From Paenibacillus sp. MAEPY2 (GTDB taxonomy: Bacteria > Bacillota > Bacilli > Paenibacillales > Paenibacillaceae): a stretch of DNA of 64,000 nucleotides. Where the stretch lies: NCBI RefSeq assembly GCF_000499205.1, contig NZ_AWUK01000004.1:310001-374000 (forward strand). Direction: 5' to 3'. Below are positions 63,829 through 64,000 of the stretch, one piece after another. A program made the translations under genes and the position numbers. The notes below the pieces were generated by a model. The model did not search any database. It worked only from the letters and a program-made list of their open reading frames with translations, and was not told the origin of the DNA. Each line of letters opens with the position of its first letter. The stretch's first letter is position 1.

Positions 63829-63861
63829 AGCCAGCTTGGCGACCGTGCGCAGAAGCTGGCT
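63829..63861 (-). other. Intercistronic hairpin between pstS and pstC
   Basis: AGCCAGCTT pairs perfectly with AAGCTGGCT around a 15-base loop. No T run follows on the minus strand, so it is more likely to lower read-through or protect the pstS mRNA end than to act as a full terminator. Confidence 0.6.
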
Positions 63862-63908
63862 ATCCCTTTCCTTATGAAATACACAAATGGCGAACGTTCG
63901 CAGCCTTG

Positions 63909-64000
63909 TTATTTAACGGCAGCAAGCGGAATGAATTTCAGCTTTTTCAGAGAACCGTTCTGGAACTTGCTGCTTTGGATATACTCGATGAACGCTTTAG
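63909..64000 (-). CDS. pstS: Phosphate-binding protein PstS (C-terminus only)
   Basis: Only the last 30 codons are inside the window (KAFIEYIQSSKFQNGSLKKL then KFIPLAAVK). Position ahead of pstC and the sequence fit the end of PstS. The gene begins beyond 64000. Confidence 0.75.
   Translation of the reverse strand, partial: KAFIEYIQSSKFQNGSLKKLKFIPLAAVK

Noticed and set aside
1..64000. Prophage or insertion sequence
   Set aside because: No transposase, integrase, terminase, capsid or tail gene was recognised in any frame examined. The remnants at 45-46 kb lack terminal inverted repeats.

Overview
The window looks like a Paenibacillus chromosome (Bacillota). Supporting signs are strong AGGAGG-type ribosome binding sites with frequent TTG and GTG starts, CUT1 sugar importers beside secreted glycosidases, an SLH-anchored surface protein, lipoproteins, and a LacI, ROK, MerR, HxlR and AraC regulator mix. 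No rRNA, tRNA or CRISPR array was recognised.

Region 1 (1-15 kb) is nutrient scavenging. A partial sugar-type ABC importer and an amidohydrolase (1-3.05 kb, minus) face an N-methyl-amino-acid oxidase. A frameshifted GH43 enzyme follows. Then comes a probable galactan-utilisation operon read leftwards from a consensus promoter at 13.7 kb: binding lipoprotein, two permeases, a membrane-anchored GH30 and a GH35 beta-galactosidase, with a LacI regulator gene upstream. Four TGAAAY-N2-GTTTCA operators lie in front of the operon and of lacI.

Region 2 (15-25.5 kb) holds a HesB-like protein, a chemoreceptor, a lipoprotein with an APH-fold partner, a translationally coupled pair (amidohydrolase and a 1050-residue GNAT fusion), and RarD.

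Region 3 (24.4-41.5 kb) is the most unusual part. It holds many small unrelated genes, mostly on the minus strand: GNAT, DinB, P-loop kinases, lipoproteins, Nudix, AraC, aldo/keto reductases and hypotheticals. They are separated by about sixteen copies of one repeat, all in the same orientation. Complete copies are about 80-105 bp: a CTGCCCGTTAG box, a variable GC-rich hairpin and a GTTTCCCGTTAG box. The layout recalls an integron gene-cassette array with attC-like sites but no integrase in view. The hairpins would also work as terminators, so the cassette reading is an inference.

Region 4 (44-50 kb) contains a divergent pair of small regulatory genes with a symmetrical control region. It also has remnants of DUF554, MFS, DUF255/YyaL, XRE and AraC genes, and three genes (HNH nuclease and two unknowns) bounded by a second repeat family. 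Several genes in regions 3 and 4 carry single-base frameshifts, three of them readable as one lost base of a run.

Region 5 (50-64 kb) has an alpha/beta hydrolase, a large PHP-domain SLH surface protein, a DJ-1/PfpI pseudogene, HxlR and MarR regulators each near a short-chain dehydrogenase, and the phosphate uptake operon pstSCAB (pstS is cut by the window end).
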